From Roseiarcus sp963737365 (GTDB taxonomy: Bacteria; Pseudomonadota; Alphaproteobacteria; Rhizobiales; Beijerinckiaceae): a stretch of DNA of 64,000 nucleotides. This document shows, piece by piece, positions 34,515 through 44,218 of the stretch. The stretch lies in NCBI GenBank assembly GCA_963737365.1, contig CAVTSD010000005.1, positions 483,199 through 547,198 on the forward strand, given 5' to 3'. The notes beneath the pieces were generated by a model. The model made no database searches. It was not told the origin of the DNA and worked only from the letters and a program-made list of their open reading frames with translations. Made by a program: the position numbers and the translations under genes. Positions within the stretch are counted from its first letter, which is position 1; each line of letters opens with the position of its first letter.

Positions 34515-35948
34515 ATGGCTGAATCGAAGGCGCTGTGGGCGCTCCTACGGCAGGCGGCCGATCCGGCTGTCGCAGACGCCCTTGAGATTGCGCTTGAAGC
34601 TGCGCCGGATCGGACGCTCTGTCGCGTCAATCCGCTCGCCTTCGCCGCCAGCCATGAACTCGGCGAAGAGCCCGTGATCAGCACGCTGGTGCACGCCGCG
34701 CGTTTGGGCCTCTTCGACATGGCCTGGAACGTGCTCTGTCCCGGTTGCGGTGGCGTTCTCGAAACCAGCGCCGCGCTGAAAACGCTGAACCGTACCGAAT
34801 ACGCATGCGCGCTCTGCGCGGCGGACTACTCGCCGACGCTCGACGAACTCGTCGAGGTCACCTTCACTGTCCATCAGCAGATTCGGCGGATCGCGGCGCA
34901 CGATCCCCACACGCTTTCCTTGCCCGAGTACATGCGCCAGGTCTTCTGGGGCTCCGGAATCGACTTTCCCGACGATCTGCAGGGCGCCACGGACAAGGTC
35001 ACGTTCGACGTCATGGAACTAGGGCCCGGCGAGAAAGCGGCGATGTCGCTGACTATGCCGGCCGAATTCGGCGTCATTTTCGATCCGGTCACGCATACGG
35101 CGGTTTTTCTCGACGTCGCCGGGGAGCCAACCACCGAACGCCGCAGCATCTCGGTCGTACTGAGCGAAGCGGCTGCCCAGAGCGCCACGCACCGGCTGCA
35201 GCCAGGCCCGATCCGCATCGCCGTTGAGAACAAGCCTGGCCGCAGGACCATCCCGGGCGTGTGGATCCGCAATGCCGAGATGACCGCGCTGATGACCCGC
35301 CGCCGGCCATTCCTGACCGCGACTCGGGTGCTCAGCAACCAGACCTTCCGCGATCTCTACCGCAACGCCACCCTCGATCCCGAGCAGCGGTTCAAGATCA
35401 CCAATCTGACGATCCTGTTCACCGACCTCATGGGCTCAACGGCGCTCTACGATCGCGTGGGCGACCTGGTGGCTTTCGACCTCGTACGTCATCATTTCAG
35501 CGCGCTGTTGACTGCGGTCGGGGCGGAAGGCGGCGCGGTCGTCAAGACCATCGGTGACGCGGTGATGGCGACCTTCCCGGCCCCCGATCGCGCCATTCGA
35601 GCGGCAATGCAGATGCGCGAGGAGATGCGAAAAATCAACGGCACGCGCGGCAATCAGGACCTCGCCCTGAACATCGGCCTGCACGAAGGCCCCTGTCTTG
35701 CAGTCACGCTCAACGACCGGCAGGACTATTTCGGGCAGACGGTCAACATCGCCTCACGCGTTCAAGGCCTAGCCGATCCGACCGCCATTCTGGCGACGCA
35801 GCCGATCATTGAGAACGCCGAGGTGGCGCGTCTCCTCAGCGACGGCTGCTACAAGACGAGCTCCCGACAAATGTCGCTGCGCGGCGTCAGCGAAGCCTTC
35901 ACGATCTACGAGATTCGTGAGCGGGAGCATGCGCCTGCAGAGGCGTGA
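34515..35948 (+). CDS. class III adenylate/guanylate cyclase with N-terminal DUF5939 domain
   Basis: 477 residues, apparently complete. Residues ~20-270 form a DUF5939-type sensor region, with a zinc-ribbon-like CPGCGG...CALC pair (about residues 76-100), HPHTLSLPEY-like DPHTLSLPEYMRQVFWGSG and GPIRIAVENKPGRR. Residues ~295-470 are the cyclase catalytic domain: TILFTDLMGSTALYDRVGD with the first metal aspartate, GGAVVKTIGDAVMATFP with the second, and YFGQTVNIASRVQGLAD with the transition-state residues. It makes a cyclic nucleotide, probably cAMP, from the cytoplasm. It stands alone between decayed sequence and an IS21 copy, so its input and targets are unknown. Confidence 0.88.
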   Translation: MAESKALWALLRQAADPAVADALEIALEAAPDRTLCRVNPLAFAASHELGEEPVISTLVHAARLGLFDMAWNVLCPGCGGVLETSAALKTLNRTEYACALCAADYSPTLDELVEVTFTVHQQIRRIAAHDPHTLSLPEYMRQVFWGSGIDFPDDLQGATDKVTFDVMELGPGEKAAMSLTMPAEFGVIFDPVTHTAVFLDVAGEPTTERRSISVVLSEAAAQSATHRLQPGPIRIAVENKPGRRTIPGVWIRNAEMTALMTRRRPFLTATRVLSNQTFRDLYRNATLDPEQRFKITNLTILFTDLMGSTALYDRVGDLVAFDLVRHHFSALLTAVGAEGGAVVKTIGDAVMATFPAPDRAIRAAMQMREEMRKINGTRGNQDLALNIGLHEGPCLAVTLNDRQDYFGQTVNIASRVQGLADPTAILATQPIIENAEVARLLSDGCYKTSSRQMSLRGVSEAFTIYEIREREHAPAEA

Positions 35949-36289
35949 GAGAAACCAGCAAAAGCTGGTTTTTCAACGCGAACGTTCCCATGATTTGCCG
36001 CATTCGCCCGGCCGTTGGGTGATGGCCGCTATGTGCGCAGACGCGGTGCCGCGTATGACGGATACTGCTCGAATTTTGGCGTCGATCACAATTCAGAAGA
36101 TCGCTTGCAGCCTCGACGGAAATTACTTAGGGGCCGGGAGACTGACTCGGTTTGCCGCCTCTGATCTGCCCGTGTAGCTTGCCGTAACGACCAAAGCTTA
36201 GTCGACGCTATGTGCGCCGGAACAAGATCTTCGCAGTTGCTCAATTTGCGAGTTTTCAACGTTATCGACGTTTAGCGGACATAGCAGAC
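35949..36289. other. non-coding stretch before the IS21 copy
   Basis: About 340 bases with no supported gene, RNA or repeat. The last bases (36280-36289) are the left flank of the IS21 element. Confidence 0.4.
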
Positions 36290-36401
36290 TGTGATCCGGC
36301 GTGGAAAAGTGACCCCCTGAGGGGGGATCGGCGTCCAAAATTGACCCCCCAATTTTCGATTTGTTCGTCTGCCTGCTTTGGCATGAAGCAGGCGGTGGGG
36401 G

Positions 36402-37892
36402 ATGCTGGTTGTGAAGACGATCGGTCGGATACGGCGTGAGCACTTCATTCACGGCAAGTCAATCAAGGAGATCGCTCGCGACCTGAGGCTGTCGCGCAAC
36501 ACGGTTCGTAAGGTGCTGCGATCTGACGAGACGTCGTTTTCTTATGAGCGTCAGGTGCAGCCGCGCCCGAAAGTCGGAAGATGGAAGGAGCACCTCGATC
36601 GGCTGTTGGCGGCGAACGTCGAAGCGCCGGCGCGAGAGCGACTGACCTTGATCCGGATTTTCGAGGAGTTGCGGGCGCTCGGATACGACGGCGGCTATGA
36701 CGCCATCCGCCGTTACGCGCGAAGCTGGGCGAAGTTGAATGCAAGCGCGACGGCGGATGCCTTTGTGCCGCTGACGTTCGCGCCGGGCGAGGCTTATCAA
36801 TTCGACTGGAGCCACGAGATCGTTGTGATGGATGGGGTGACGACGATCGTAAAGGTCGCGCATCTCCGCCTCTGCCACAGCCGGATGATGTTCGTACGCG
36901 TCTATCCGCGCGAGACCCAGGAGATGGTGTTTGACGCTCACGAACGGGCGTTCGCATTCTTCAAAGGCGCCTGTGGGCGCGGCGTCTACGACAACATGAA
37001 GACCGCGGTGGAGACGATCTTCGTCGGTAAGGATCGCCAATACAATCGCCGCTTCCTGCAGATGTGCTCTCATTCACCTTGTCGAACCGGTCGCTTGCAC
37101 GCCGGCGTCCGGTTGGGAGAAGGGTCAGGTCGAGAACCAGGTGTGCGCGAGCGCTTCTTCACGCCGCGGCTGAGGTTCAAGTCTTACGACGAACTGAATG
37201 CCTGGCTCTTGGACAAATGCATTGCCTGGACCAAGGGGCACAGCCATCCCGAGCGGCCCGATCGGACGATCTGGGAAGTGTTCGAGGAGGAGCGGCCCAA
37301 GCTCATTCCCTATCGCGGCCGCTTCGACGGGTTCCATGCGCTTCCAGCCTCGGTGTCGAAGACCTGCCTGGTTCGGTTCGACAACAACAAATACTCTGTG
37401 AGCGCCAGCGCGGTCGGCCGCCCCGTCGACATTCACGCCTACGCCGAGCGCGTCGTGATCCGCCAGGACGGGCGCATCGTGGCGGAACATCCACGCCGCT
37501 ATGGGCGCGGCGCAACCGTATACGATCCCTGGCATTACGTGCCGGTTCTGGCGCGCAAGCCCGGCGCTCTGCGCAACGGCGCGCCGTTCAAGGACTGGGT
37601 GTTGCCAACTGCACTGGAGCGGGTGAGGCGCAAGCTGACCGGTTCCAACGACGGCGACCGCCAGATGGTCAAGATCCTCGCTGCGGTGCTGAGCGACGGG
37701 CTGCCCGCGGTGGAAGCCGCCTGCCTTGAGGCGCTGTCCGAGGGCGTCCATTCGGCCGACGTCGTCATCAACATTCTCGCGCGTCAGCGCGATCCAGGGC
37801 CAGCGGCGACAATCCTGACGCCTGACGCTTTGCGACTCCGCCACGCACCGATCGCCGACTGCGCCCGCTACGATCAGCTCAGGAACTCCTAA
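36402..37892 (+). CDS. istA: IS21-family transposase IstA, open but with scrambled active-site segment
   Basis: 496 residues. The N-terminal helix-turn-helix (KEIARDLRLSRNTVRKVL) and two catalytic aspartates (AYQFDWSHEIV and RGVYDNMKTAV) are present. Between about residues 226 and 250 the sequence reads SPCRTGRLHAGVRLGEGS, which is the +1 shifted form of the expected YLVEPVACTPASGWEKGQVE. The normal frame resumes at VRERFFTPRLRF. The DDE glutamate lies in that block, so a pair of compensating indels has removed it. The protein is open yet probably inactive, unless the indels are sequencing errors. The ATG at 36402 fits family length. Confidence 0.85.
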   Translation: MLVVKTIGRIRREHFIHGKSIKEIARDLRLSRNTVRKVLRSDETSFSYERQVQPRPKVGRWKEHLDRLLAANVEAPARERLTLIRIFEELRALGYDGGYDAIRRYARSWAKLNASATADAFVPLTFAPGEAYQFDWSHEIVVMDGVTTIVKVAHLRLCHSRMMFVRVYPRETQEMVFDAHERAFAFFKGACGRGVYDNMKTAVETIFVGKDRQYNRRFLQMCSHSPCRTGRLHAGVRLGEGSGREPGVRERFFTPRLRFKSYDELNAWLLDKCIAWTKGHSHPERPDRTIWEVFEEERPKLIPYRGRFDGFHALPASVSKTCLVRFDNNKYSVSASAVGRPVDIHAYAERVVIRQDGRIVAEHPRRYGRGATVYDPWHYVPVLARKPGALRNGAPFKDWVLPTALERVRRKLTGSNDGDRQMVKILAAVLSDGLPAVEAACLEALSEGVHSADVVINILARQRDPGPAATILTPDALRLRHAPIADCARYDQLRNS

Positions 37893-37895
37893 CCC

Positions 37896-38624
37896 ATGGA
37901 ACGAAGCGAAGTCCTCGACATGATGAGCGGCCTCAAGCTCTACGGCATGAGGAGCGCCTACGACGAGACATTGGCCACCGCGCTCAAACGCAAGCACGAG
38001 CCTCAGCGCTTCGTCGGCGATCTCCTGAAGGCCGAGATCTCAGAGAAACAAGCGCGCTCAATCAAATATCAGCTCACCGTCGCCAAACTGCCGCTGGCTA
38101 AGGACGTCGACGACTTCGCCTTCAAGGAAACGCCGATCAATGAGGCTCTGGTGCGCGATCTGGCCGGCGGCGGCTTCATCGCCCAGCAGCGCAACGTCGT
38201 CCTCGTCGGGGGAACCGGCACAGGCAAGACGCATCTGGCCATCGCCATCGCGCGCAGTTGCATCCGCGCTGGATCGCGCGGGCGCTTCTTCACCACCGTC
38301 GATCTCGTCAATCAGCTCGAGGCCGAAAGTCGAGCCGGACGACAGGGACGCGTCGCCGACTATCTCACTCGCCTCGACGTCGTCATCCTCGATGAACTCG
38401 GCTATCTCCCGTTCGCTCAAGCCGGCGGGCAATTGCTGTTCCATCTCGTCAGCCGGCTTTACGAGCGCACCTCGATCGTCGTCACGACCAACCTCGCCTT
38501 CGGCGAATGGCCCAGCGTGTTCGGCGATCCGAAGATGACCACCGCGCTGCTCGACCGCCTAACTCACCATTGCGACATCGTCGAAACCGGCAATGAGAGT
38601 TGGCGCTTCAAGAACCGCGCCTGA
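37896..38624 (+). CDS. istB: IS21-family transposition helper ATPase IstB
   Basis: 242 residues, standard IstB length. Walker A is VGGTGTGKTHLAIAI, Walker B is VVILDELGYLP, and SIVVTTNLAFGEWPSVFGD is the conserved sensor region. It starts three bases after the istA stop, as in intact IS21 elements. It differs clearly from the IstB at 3300-4160 (286 residues), so the two IS21 elements belong to different subgroups. Confidence 0.9.
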   Translation: MERSEVLDMMSGLKLYGMRSAYDETLATALKRKHEPQRFVGDLLKAEISEKQARSIKYQLTVAKLPLAKDVDDFAFKETPINEALVRDLAGGGFIAQQRNVVLVGGTGTGKTHLAIAIARSCIRAGSRGRFFTTVDLVNQLEAESRAGRQGRVADYLTRLDVVILDELGYLPFAQAGGQLLFHLVSRLYERTSIVVTTNLAFGEWPSVFGDPKMTTALLDRLTHHCDIVETGNESWRFKNRA

Positions 38625-38888
38625 CTTCACGACAAAGCTCCTCACGATCCGCGCTCGCCCCGGCTGCGCAACCCAAACCAACTCCGCCGGGGCGAGCGCT
38701 ACCCGCTGCACCCGTCTCCAAAATGGGGTCAATCTTGGACGCCGATCGAGGGTCAAAGTTCAACGCCGATTGACAGCAAGCAGTCTCCAGTGGATGTGAG
38801 ATCCTGCTTCCTCCGCGAAGCGCAGGGCGCTTAGTTGCAGGTGCCTGCGCTAGGCCCCCCCTGCCGGTTTTGCGACGCCTCGAACCAA

Positions 38889-39920
38889 TTACACCCCGCT
38901 GCTCCACGCTCGAACGCGTGGATGGGTCGTCGCCTCGGGGTTGACGACGAAATCGGGCAGGCGGCCCTGGACCACGTTGATGATCCCGGTAATCGCATCC
39001 CGGGCGACGGCATCGACGAATGAATCTGTCCAGCAGAGGTTGTGGGCGGTGGATATGACGTTGTCCATCGCGAAGAGAGGATTGGCGGGGTCAGGTGGCT
39101 CGCGTTCGAAAACGTCGAGCCCAGCCCCGGCGATCCGTTCGTCCCGAAGCACGGCGATCAGCGCCTCCTCGTCGACGATCGGTCCGCGGGCGACATTGAT
39201 TAGGTAAGCGGTCGGCTTCATCAGCGCGAGCCGAGACGGATTCAGCAAATGCCGCGTCTCATTGTTGAGCAGGCACGCGACGACGACAAAGTCTGAGCGC
39301 TTTATCAGCTCTTCGAGACTGCAGAGTTCGACGCCCACATCGGCGGCTGCCCCTGAACCAACATGGGGATCGGCTGCCAATATTGTCATGCCGTAGGGCT
39401 GCGTGAGGCGAGCGAGTTCGCGCCCAATCCCACCAAGGCCGATGATGCCGAGCGTCCGGCCTGGCAGGCCGACGCCGGGATAATTAGCGCGCTCGCGCCA
39501 ACGGCCCTCGCGAGCGAGCCGCGATTTGATTGGCATGCGGAGGCTGAGAGTCAGGATGAAAGCAACTGCTATGGAGGCGACCGCGTGCCTGACCGGGATC
39601 GGCGTATTGGTGAGCAGGATGCCGCGTCGATTGAGCGCTTCAGTGTCGATCGCGTCGTAGCCGACGCCGTTGCGCGCGATCACCCGCAGCCGACCGCTCT
39701 CGGCCCCGAGCTCGGCGTCCGACACCTTGGCGCCGCCAATGAGCAAGGCCTGGTAGTCAGCGAACGCTTCTGGCGGGAGCCGGCCACCCGTGATCGGGAC
39801 CACCGACCACGTGAGCCCTGCGTCGGAAAAAAGCGCGAGCGGCGCTGACCCGAACATCGGGCGCCCGGCGGTGTCGAAGAGGTCCGAGCCCAGGCCGATC
39901 TTTGCCGCTGTCTCGCTCAT
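38889..39920 (-). CDS. D-isomer-specific 2-hydroxyacid dehydrogenase
   Basis: 343 residues, start MSETAAKIGLG. The NAD-binding motif is GIIGLGGIGRELARL. The catalytic triad is visible as arginine in IARNGVGYDAID, glutamate in GLDVFEREPPD and histidine in STAHNLCWTD. The family interconverts 2-keto acids and D-2-hydroxy acids using NAD(P)H. It closes the gene set of transporter A, so it may act on a keto or hydroxy sugar acid made from the imported sugar. Only 113 bases separate it from the IS21 right end. Confidence 0.88.
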   Translation of the reverse strand: MSETAAKIGLGSDLFDTAGRPMFGSAPLALFSDAGLTWSVVPITGGRLPPEAFADYQALLIGGAKVSDAELGAESGRLRVIARNGVGYDAIDTEALNRRGILLTNTPIPVRHAVASIAVAFILTLSLRMPIKSRLAREGRWRERANYPGVGLPGRTLGIIGLGGIGRELARLTQPYGMTILAADPHVGSGAAADVGVELCSLEELIKRSDFVVVACLLNNETRHLLNPSRLALMKPTAYLINVARGPIVDEEALIAVLRDERIAGAGLDVFEREPPDPANPLFAMDNVISTAHNLCWTDSFVDAVARDAITGIINVVQGRLPDFVVNPEATTHPRVRAWSSGV

Positions 39921-39939
39921 AGGCTTGGGTCCAACGTGT

Positions 39940-40974
39940 TCATGACTTGACGGGTTCGACTGTTGAGCCCGTACGCGCGGACTCATAGGCGCCGAAAACC
40001 AGGCCATAGGTCTTTAGGCTGTCCGCGCCGGAGGTTTCAGGCTTGCGCTTCTCTCGAAAGCAGCGCACCCAATGTTCCTGGACTCGAAGGACGCTCTCCT
40101 GGGAGCCATGCCAGGGCGGCGTCGACCACGGCAACATCGTAGGCGAGACGTCGATTTCCGACGCTATGCCGTTCGAGAAGACGCTCAGTTGATAACCCGG
40201 ATCGAGGCGGAGACTGCCTGCGGTTCCCTCGACCTGCACCCTGAGCTGCGGGAACGGGTCAGGGTGAATGGGGCTTGCATAGCTGGCCTCGACGACGCTC
40301 GTCGCGCCGTTCTCATGTTGCAGCAGGATCGTCGCCATGTCCTCGCCGCGAATGCCAGGCTTGATGCTTTGCGTCTGGCAAGTGAGGCGCGTCGCCTCGC
40401 CCATGAGGAAGCGGGCGACGTCGAGCATATGGACGCCGAGGTCGAGGATGACGAAGGTCTCCAACTTGGCCAGATAAGGCTGCTTGCCATAGATGTTGTG
40501 CCCGGTGCGGAACGAGACCCGCGCCCAAGTTGGCTTGCCGATCGCCCCGGAATCGATGACCTCGCGGATCTTTCGCACAGGCTTCAGAAAGCGCGTGTTC
40601 TCGTGCACCATGAAGGGAATGCCAGCGGCGCGTGTTCCCTCGACGATCGCGACGCAATCCTCGAAGCTCGGCGCGAGCGGCTTCTGCACGATCGTCGGGA
40701 GTTTTCGGTTCGCGGCGAGCGCGACCAGACTTGCGTGCGATTCCATCGTTGTCGCGATGTCGACGAAGTCCAGCCGCTCGCGCGCCAGCATCTCGCCCGC
40801 GTCGCCGTAATAAGCCCCGACCTTGTGGCGGTCAGCCGCGGAACGCGCTTTTTCAAGGTCGATGTCACAGACCGCCGCGAGCACGACATCATCCATGCCC
40901 GACCAGGCCGCCAGATGATTTTCGGCAAAGAAGCCGCAGCCGATCAGGCCGACGCGAAGTGGCGCAGCGTTCAC
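39940..40974 (-). CDS. Gfo/Idh/MocA-family oxidoreductase
   Basis: 344 residues. The N-terminal Rossmann motif is VGLIGCGFFAENHLAAW. The usual EKP substrate/cofactor lysine motif appears as VQKPLAPSFEDC, and GVHMLDVARFLMG gives the active-site histidine region of the C-terminal domain. Such enzymes oxidise or reduce sugar hydroxyls with NAD(P). It lies between the RraA-type gene and the hydroxyacid dehydrogenase (19-bp gaps), so all three are probably one operon with transporter A. Confidence 0.88.
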   Translation of the reverse strand: MNAAPLRVGLIGCGFFAENHLAAWSGMDDVVLAAVCDIDLEKARSAADRHKVGAYYGDAGEMLARERLDFVDIATTMESHASLVALAANRKLPTIVQKPLAPSFEDCVAIVEGTRAAGIPFMVHENTRFLKPVRKIREVIDSGAIGKPTWARVSFRTGHNIYGKQPYLAKLETFVILDLGVHMLDVARFLMGEATRLTCQTQSIKPGIRGEDMATILLQHENGATSVVEASYASPIHPDPFPQLRVQVEGTAGSLRLDPGYQLSVFSNGIASEIDVSPTMLPWSTPPWHGSQESVLRVQEHWVRCFREKRKPETSGADSLKTYGLVFGAYESARTGSTVEPVKS

Positions 40975-40993
40975 GCGATCCTCCTCGCCGTCG

Positions 40994-41689
40994 CTAGTGG
41001 ATTTCGCCCGAGGCGCGCAGCGCCTCGCGCATAGCCGCGCTGTTGAAACCGGCGCCGCGGGCGCGATCGAGGATCACCTTCTCACGCCTCGTGATGAGAT
41101 CGATCGCCTTCGGAAGCGCGCGCACAGCCTCCGCCGGGACGACCACCGCGCCGTGCACGTCGGCGTGGACGACATCGTCGTTGCGCACCAGCATCCCGAA
41201 AATGTTCACGTCGCAATTCATCTGCACCATATGGACATGGGCGTGGCTCGGGCCGATCCGGCCGCCGACGATCTGAAAGCCTGGCGCGAGCATGTCGATG
41301 TCGCGGAACGAGCCGTTGGTGATGCAGCCGGCGACGCCTAGGCTCGCGTGCACGGTCGTCTGCACCTCGCCCCAAAACGCCCCGAAACCAGGGCGATCGT
41401 CGATGTCCTGGATGACTGCGATCGTTGGCAGGCCATCAGCGGCGACGTACTCATACCAGTCCTCGCGAGGTGGGATCGGGCCGCTCGGCCGCTCTTTGGC
41501 GCGGATGAGCCCGGTGCGGGCAAGCCCCACGATCGGAGGAAATTTCCGGTCGACGACGACCATTGGCTCGACGGTGAAGCCGATCGCCCGACGCTCAGGC
41601 GCGACGATCTCGAGCCCGTTGCAGATCGTCGGCGTATCCCAGGCCCTCAAGGCCTCGAGATCCTTCGCGGTGAACGGATGTTGGCTCAT
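40994..41689 (-). CDS. RraA-family protein (aldolase/decarboxylase-like)
   Basis: 231 residues. The RraA-type fold is indicated by GVAGCITNGSFRDIDML (the arginine-aspartate pair that holds substrate and metal) and VVHADVHGAVVVPAEAV. The metabolic members cleave 4-hydroxy-4-methyl-2-oxoglutarate-type acids or decarboxylate oxaloacetate; others inhibit RNase E. Its place in a sugar operon beside two oxidoreductases favours an aldolase or dehydratase-like step on a sugar acid. It is separated by 27 bases from the upstream permease gene. Confidence 0.85.
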   Translation of the reverse strand: MSQHPFTAKDLEALRAWDTPTICNGLEIVAPERRAIGFTVEPMVVVDRKFPPIVGLARTGLIRAKERPSGPIPPREDWYEYVAADGLPTIAVIQDIDDRPGFGAFWGEVQTTVHASLGVAGCITNGSFRDIDMLAPGFQIVGGRIGPSHAHVHMVQMNCDVNIFGMLVRNDDVVHADVHGAVVVPAEAVRALPKAIDLITRREKVILDRARGAGFNSAAMREALRASGEIH

Positions 41690-41716
41690 GGTCGATTATT
41701 CCCTTGCGACGTGTCC

Positions 41717-42697
41717 TTAAGCTTCGATACGGATCTTGCGCTGCTCGATGCGTTCGGTCATGAGCCGGCGTCGGCCATCGACCCACGCGGCGATGAAGAT
41801 GATCACGCTGTTGACCAGCGGATAGAGATACGGATTTGCGTTTAGCATGACGAGGCCGTTCGAGGTCGTCTGCACCAGCACCGCGCCGAAGATGCTGCCG
41901 AACACTCCGCCTCGGCCGCCGAAGAGACTGGTGCCGCCAAGTACGGCTGCGGCAATGACTGGAAACTCTTCCTGATAGCCGAAGGTCGCCGACGCCGCTC
42001 CAACCTGCGAAGCCGAGATCAATGCGCCGATAGCCGCACAGACACTGCAAATGCAAAAGACCGAGAAGGTAATCGCCTGGACGCGAATCCCTGCCTTCCC
42101 CGCAGAGTCCGGGTCTGCTCCGACAGCGTAGATTTGGCGCCCATAAGGCGTCTGCGTCAGCGTGATCCACGCAACCGTCGCGACGGCGATGGCGATCCAG
42201 ATCGCCCAGGGCACACCGAAAAACGAAGCCCGCCCAAGCGCCTGAACGGTGTCGCTCTGAAACACCATCTTGGTCTCGGAGAGGTAAAGCGCCAACCCAC
42301 GGCCGATGAACAAAGTCGCCAGCGTGACGATGAACGGCGCGATGCGCAGGCCTGTGATGAGGCCTGCATTGATCGCGCCGAAGGCCGCGCCGATCACCAT
42401 GATGGCTGGGATCGAAACGAAGAGCGAGACGTCCGACAGGTAGAGCCCCATCACGACGGCGACGAGGTACATCACCGAACCGACGGATAAGTCGACGCCA
42501 CGCACGAGCAGCACGAAAGTCATGCCAATCGCCATGACCGCGACATGAGTCGATTGTGTAAGGATGTTTCGGAAGTTGGCGAGCGAGAGGAAGCGGTCGG
42601 AGAGCACGCCAAAGGCCAGGCACAGGACTGCGAACAGGATCAACGGGGCAAACCGCAGCAGCATCAAGACCAGGGTGCGGGAGTCCAACCGGTTCAA
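41717..42697 (-). CDS. ABC sugar permease, CUT2 type (system A, second permease)
   Basis: 326 residues, about nine hydrophobic helices. Motifs of RbsC-type permeases: VRGVDLSVGSVMYLVAVVMG, FIVTLATLFIGRGLALYLS, RQIYAVGADPDSAGKAGIRV and AAVLGGTSLFGGRGGVFGSI. It is the partner of the permease at 44219-45262, with the ATPase gene between them. Ends 27 bases before the RraA-type gene. Confidence 0.9.
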   Translation of the reverse strand: MNRLDSRTLVLMLLRFAPLILFAVLCLAFGVLSDRFLSLANFRNILTQSTHVAVMAIGMTFVLLVRGVDLSVGSVMYLVAVVMGLYLSDVSLFVSIPAIMVIGAAFGAINAGLITGLRIAPFIVTLATLFIGRGLALYLSETKMVFQSDTVQALGRASFFGVPWAIWIAIAVATVAWITLTQTPYGRQIYAVGADPDSAGKAGIRVQAITFSVFCICSVCAAIGALISASQVGAASATFGYQEEFPVIAAAVLGGTSLFGGRGGVFGSIFGAVLVQTTSNGLVMLNANPYLYPLVNSVIIFIAAWVDGRRRLMTERIEQRKIRIEA

Positions 42698-42707
42698 GGC
42701 GCCTTCC

Positions 42708-44216
42708 TCAATCCCACAGGGCCGCCTTCATGATCGCTTCGCGGTCGAAGTGCGCCCGTTCGAAAAAGCCGCGAACCTCGCCGCGACCCATCACCATGAT
42801 GCGGTCGGCCATGCCGATCAGCTCCTCGATCTCGGAGGAAATGAAGAGGATCGCGGCACCCGCGGCGACCATTTGGTTGATGATCTTATAGACCTCATAT
42901 TTCGCTCCGACGTCGATGCCGCGCGTCGGCTCGTCGAGGATGAAGATCGTGGGGGCGCGGAGCAGCCATTTCGCGATCACGACCTTCTGCTGATTGCCGC
43001 CCGAAAGGGTTCGCACGGCTGTCCGGTCGATCGCCTTGGCGTTAACGCGGACACGCTCCGCGACATCGCGGGCCGCTTGGCCGAGCGCCGCCGGTTTCAA
43101 CCAGTGTATGAAGCCGCTCGATCGCTCGACGAGCGACGGCAGGACGATGTTGTTGGCGATGGAGGCCTCCATCATGAGACCTTCGCCACGCCGATCCTCG
43201 GTCAGGAAGGCGAGGCCCTTGTCCATCGCCTCGCGAGGCGCGAGCGGCGAAAGTGTCTCTTCACCAACGCGGATCCCGCCTTCCGAATAAGGGTCAAGTC
43301 CGAACAAGATCCGCGCCAGTTCGGAACGGCCTGAGCCCATCAGGCCGGAAACGCCCAGCACCTCGCCGAGCCTCAAGTCGAACGACACGTCCTTGACGAC
43401 GCCGGGCTGCGAGACTTTGCGCACAGACAAAGCCGCGCTGTTTGGCCTGACGCCGGGTTCACGCTCTGGAAAGAGCCGATCGATCGTCCGACCGACCATC
43501 AACGTCACCAGACGCTCAATCGTGAAGTCGGCCCGCGGACCCTCGCCGACAACTCGCCCATCGCGCAGAACGACGATGTCGTCGCAAAGACGCAGAACAT
43601 CGCCGAGGATGTGGCTGATGTAGATAATCGAGATGCCCTGCGCGCGCAGCCGACCGATAATCTCGAACAACCGCTCTGTCTCACGCGCGCTCAGCGACGT
43701 CGTCGGTTCGTCAAAGATGATCAGGCGGGCCTGTCGGGTCAGCGCTTTTGCGATCTCGACAAGCTGACGTTCGCCCTGAGGAAGCCGCATGACTGGCGTC
43801 GCGGGCGAAACCTGCAGATCGACGAGATCGAGCGCCCTCTTCGCCTGCTCTCGGAGGGCGCGTCGATCGATGAATGGGAGGCCGTTCATTCTTCTCGGGA
43901 AATGATCGAGGAATATGTTCTCCTCGACACTGAGATTCGGAAAGAGGCTTAGCTCCTGATGAATGAAGGCGATCCCAAGGGCAAGCGCATCGCGCGAGTT
44001 GGACGGCGCGACGTCTTGCCCAGCGAGTTCGACGCGACCACTGTCGCGCGTCAAGACGCCGCCCAGGATGTTCATTGTCGTCGACTTGCCGGAGCCGTTT
44101 TCGCCAACGAGGCCGAGAACGGCGCCCGATGTCAGTTCGAATCCGACGTCGCGCAGCACCTGGACGCCAAAGAAGCTTTTGTTGAGCCCGCTGATCTTGA
44201 GAAGCAGTTCGGACAT
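42708..44216 (-). CDS. ABC sugar ATPase, CUT2 type (system A)
   Basis: 502 residues: two fused ATPase domains as in RbsA/MglA. The first has GENGSGKSTTMNILGG and LPQGERQLVEIAKAL with IIFDEPTTSLS. The second has LSGGNQQKVVIAKWLL and IFILDEPTRGIDVGAKYEVY. As in the family, the second Walker A is degenerate. It powers uptake through the two flanking permeases. Confidence 0.92.
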   Translation of the reverse strand: MSELLLKISGLNKSFFGVQVLRDVGFELTSGAVLGLVGENGSGKSTTMNILGGVLTRDSGRVELAGQDVAPSNSRDALALGIAFIHQELSLFPNLSVEENIFLDHFPRRMNGLPFIDRRALREQAKRALDLVDLQVSPATPVMRLPQGERQLVEIAKALTRQARLIIFDEPTTSLSARETERLFEIIGRLRAQGISIIYISHILGDVLRLCDDIVVLRDGRVVGEGPRADFTIERLVTLMVGRTIDRLFPEREPGVRPNSAALSVRKVSQPGVVKDVSFDLRLGEVLGVSGLMGSGRSELARILFGLDPYSEGGIRVGEETLSPLAPREAMDKGLAFLTEDRRGEGLMMEASIANNIVLPSLVERSSGFIHWLKPAALGQAARDVAERVRVNAKAIDRTAVRTLSGGNQQKVVIAKWLLRAPTIFILDEPTRGIDVGAKYEVYKIINQMVAAGAAILFISSEIEELIGMADRIMVMGRGEVRGFFERAHFDREAIMKAALWD

Positions 44217-44218
44217 CG

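Larger units (their letters stand above)
36290..38775 (+). mobile_element. IS21-family element, left copy of the pair, 2486 bp
   Basis: The left end TGTGATCCGGCGTGG begins at 36290. The right end on the other strand begins TGTCAATCGGCGTTG at 38775. Each end contains two repeat units, with a shared inner block GATCGGCGTCCAA(A/G)ATTGACCCC. No clear target duplication is visible at the flanks. It contains istA and istB in order. A second copy with apparently identical sequence starts at 63298. Confidence 0.9.

Noticed and set aside
40072..41034. 320-residue plus-strand open frame
   Set aside because: Antisense to the Gfo/Idh/MocA gene, no domain pattern.
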